This document shows positions 62,496 to 64,000 of a DNA stretch of 64,000 bases, one piece after another. A program made the translations under genes and the position numbers. This stretch comes from Methylotenera mobilis JLW8. GTDB taxonomy: Bacteria; Pseudomonadota; Gammaproteobacteria; Burkholderiales; Methylophilaceae. The stretch covers positions 1,116,001-1,180,000 of the forward strand of contig NC_012968.1 of the NCBI RefSeq assembly GCF_000023705.1. The letters run 5' to 3'. The notes beneath the pieces were generated by a model, which saw nothing but the letters and a program-made list of their open reading frames with translations, was not told the DNA's origin and made no database searches. The stretch's first letter is position 1; each line of letters opens with the position of its first letter.

Positions 62496-64000
62496 ATGAA
62501 TATAAAAAAACTTACTTCCTATTTGGTTGTGATGACCTTTGCAACAAGTTGTACAGGTTTTAACCATCTAAAGAGTAAATCAGATGACGATAATCAAACG
62601 TATGAAGCAGCTAGGCTATTGATCAATAGTGGTGATGTAGATGCAGGTATAGATAAGCTAAAACAATTGGTTACCTTGTATCCAGATAATCCTCAATATC
62701 GAAGCATGTTGAAGGTGCAGCAAGAGTTGCAGCTATCAACCCTATTAAAGCTGGCAGATAACCAAGCTCAGCAAGGCTTGTTCACAGACGCAGAGTCAAA
62801 TTATAAAAAAGTATTGATGTTAGACCCAAATAACCAAAGAGCACAGGAGGGCTCTTATAGGCTGGGTTTAGCACAGAACCATGACATGATGCTCGCAAAT
62901 GCCAAAAATGCCTTTGATAAAGATGATATTGATTCTGCCCATAACCTAACAAGAGCTATCTTAGCAGAAGACAGTAAGCACGAAGGCGCTCGTCTACTGT
63001 TTGAGAACATGGAAAATAAGCGCATAGGAAAAATAACGGCTATCCCGCAGATTAAGTCTGCATTTAAGAAACCAATTACATTGGAATTTAAAAATGTTTC
63101 TGTGAGATCTGTTTTTGAATTTATAGGTAAGGCTGCCAATATCAATTTTTCTTATGATCAAGAACTACGTGATAATCAACGCACCAGTATCTTTGTACGT
63201 GATACCCCTATTGAAGATGCGATACAGGTTATTTTGACGACCAATCAACTTGCAAAAAAAGTATTGAATGACAATACGTTACTGATTTACCCAGTGAGCC
63301 GTAGCCAAGAGTATCAAGAACTGTACGTACGAAGTTTTTATTTGAATAGCATAGATGCCAAGCGTGCCATGAACTTGATTAAAACCGTGCTCAAATCTAA
63401 AGACGTTTATATAGATGAGAAACTTAATACTTTGGTCATGCGTGATACTGCTGAATCAATTGAAATTGCAGAAAAACTAATTGCCTCGCAAGACTTGATT
63501 GAGCCAGAAGTAATGTTGGAAGTTGAAGTGATGGAAATCAATCGTAGAAGCTTAGAAAATATTGGTGTGCGCTATCCTTCACAAGTGAGTGTAGGTGTCC
63601 AAGGTAAAACAAGCAGCAATGGAGTCTCGACTAACACTCCAGGAAGGTTGTCTTTAGCTGAACTTAAGAACTTCAATTCTGGGCTGGGCGTTTTTACTAT
63701 TAGTGATCCTGTATTAGCGCTAAATCTGTTGCATCAGGACACCGATACCAATCTTTTGGCTAATCCGCAAATCCGCGTCAAAAATCGTGAAAAAGCAAAA
63801 ATTCATGTAGGTGACAAAATTCCTGTGTTTACCAGCGTAGCAAACTCCACAGGTTTTGTTTCTCAAACGGTTAATTATCTTGAAGTAGGTATCAAGTTGG
63901 ATGTGGAGCCCACGATTCTGTTACAAGACCAAGTCAATATTAAAGTAGGACTGGAGGTCAGCAATATCACAGACCAAGTAAAAACCGACACAGGCGTGTT
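62496..64000 (+). CDS. gspD: secretin (GspD/PilQ family) lipoprotein with N-terminal TPRs, 3' end cut off
   Basis: Open to the window end, 501 codons seen. The N-terminus looks like a lipoprotein signal (LVVMTFATSC). Residues of about 35-170 are TPR-like (YEAARLLINSGDVDAGIDKL, AESNYKKVLMLDPNNQRAQE). Then come an N0/STN-type domain (ITLEFKNVSVRSVFEFIGKA), an N1 domain (YVRSFYLNSIDAKRAMNLIK) and the start of the secretin core (DTNLLANPQIRVKNREKAKI, HVGDKIPVFTSVANSTGF). It would form the outer-membrane channel. An in-frame TTG at 62439 is an alternative start but lacks the lipobox spacing. Confidence 0.88.
   Translation, partial: MNIKKLTSYLVVMTFATSCTGFNHLKSKSDDDNQTYEAARLLINSGDVDAGIDKLKQLVTLYPDNPQYRSMLKVQQELQLSTLLKLADNQAQQGLFTDAESNYKKVLMLDPNNQRAQEGSYRLGLAQNHDMMLANAKNAFDKDDIDSAHNLTRAILAEDSKHEGARLLFENMENKRIGKITAIPQIKSAFKKPITLEFKNVSVRSVFEFIGKAANINFSYDQELRDNQRTSIFVRDTPIEDAIQVILTTNQLAKKVLNDNTLLIYPVSRSQEYQELYVRSFYLNSIDAKRAMNLIKTVLKSKDVYIDEKLNTLVMRDTAESIEIAEKLIASQDLIEPEVMLEVEVMEINRRSLENIGVRYPSQVSVGVQGKTSSNGVSTNTPGRLSLAELKNFNSGLGVFTISDPVLALNLLHQDTDTNLLANPQIRVKNREKAKIHVGDKIPVFTSVANSTGFVSQTVNYLEVGIKLDVEPTILLQDQVNIKVGLEVSNITDQVKTDTGV

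Overview
The window looks like a betaproteobacterial chromosome, most likely a methylotroph of the Methylophilaceae (Methylotenera-like). The hints are an EpsA-type LuxR regulator of the XrtB/PEP-CTERM exopolysaccharide family, a LapD/MoxY-type histidine kinase, malate:quinone oxidoreductase, and a nirK/norCB island with no nar or nos genes. Base composition is moderate except for a visibly AT-richer first 11 kb. The taxonomic call is an inference.

Region 1 (1-14.75 kb) is an O-antigen/cell-surface polysaccharide locus, all on the + strand. It opens inside a GDP-fucose/GDP-colitose synthase gene, followed by a PLP sugar dehydratase in which His replaces the usual Lys (ColD-like), the Wzm/Wzt ABC exporter, two methyltransferases, a GT11 fucosyl/colitosyltransferase and four GT2 glycosyltransferases, one of them a two-domain fusion. 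It ends with a WbpV/PglC/WbpM-like trio that makes and transfers a UDP-N-acetyl-6-deoxyhexosamine to undecaprenyl phosphate. Region 2 (14.9-21.9 kb) is housekeeping: hpt, epsA (with a convincing sigma-54 promoter), tRNA-Leu(CAG), rnr, rlmB and, on the - strand, mqo.

Region 3 (21.9-27.9 kb, - strand) is an unusual four-gene electron-transfer operon: a TauE-like permease, a FAD oxidoreductase fused to two cyclic-nucleotide-binding domains and a four-cluster ferredoxin module, a five-helix membrane protein with candidate heme histidines, and an FHA-TM-decaheme cytochrome. It reads as a transmembrane electron conduit with two cytoplasmic sensory inputs and is one of the two best candidates for an undescribed system.

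Region 4 (27.9-47.7 kb) is a nitric oxide island. norCBEFQD faces a CRP/FNR-family regulator (Dnr-like) and an NnrS-like protein. nirK (fused to cytochrome c), nirV, a SCO protein and a DUF59 protein run on the - strand, followed by nsrR and hmp. norC and nirK each have an FNR/Dnr box at class II spacing, and nsrR and hmp have NsrR-type operators. Large c-di-GMP enzymes sit at both edges. A decayed galE fragment lies at 47.9-48.1 kb.

Region 5 (48.5-64 kb) has a two-component pair, a very large TonB-dependent receptor containing EF-hand-like loops, two paralogous four-cysteine exported proteins of unknown function, and a compact type II secretion/type IV pilus hybrid operon (gspG, F, E, PilM-, PilN-, PilO- and PilP-like genes, and a TPR-bearing secretin cut by the window edge). 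The order suggests a dedicated secretion system that exports ligand-binding partners for the receptor; this is the second candidate undescribed system.
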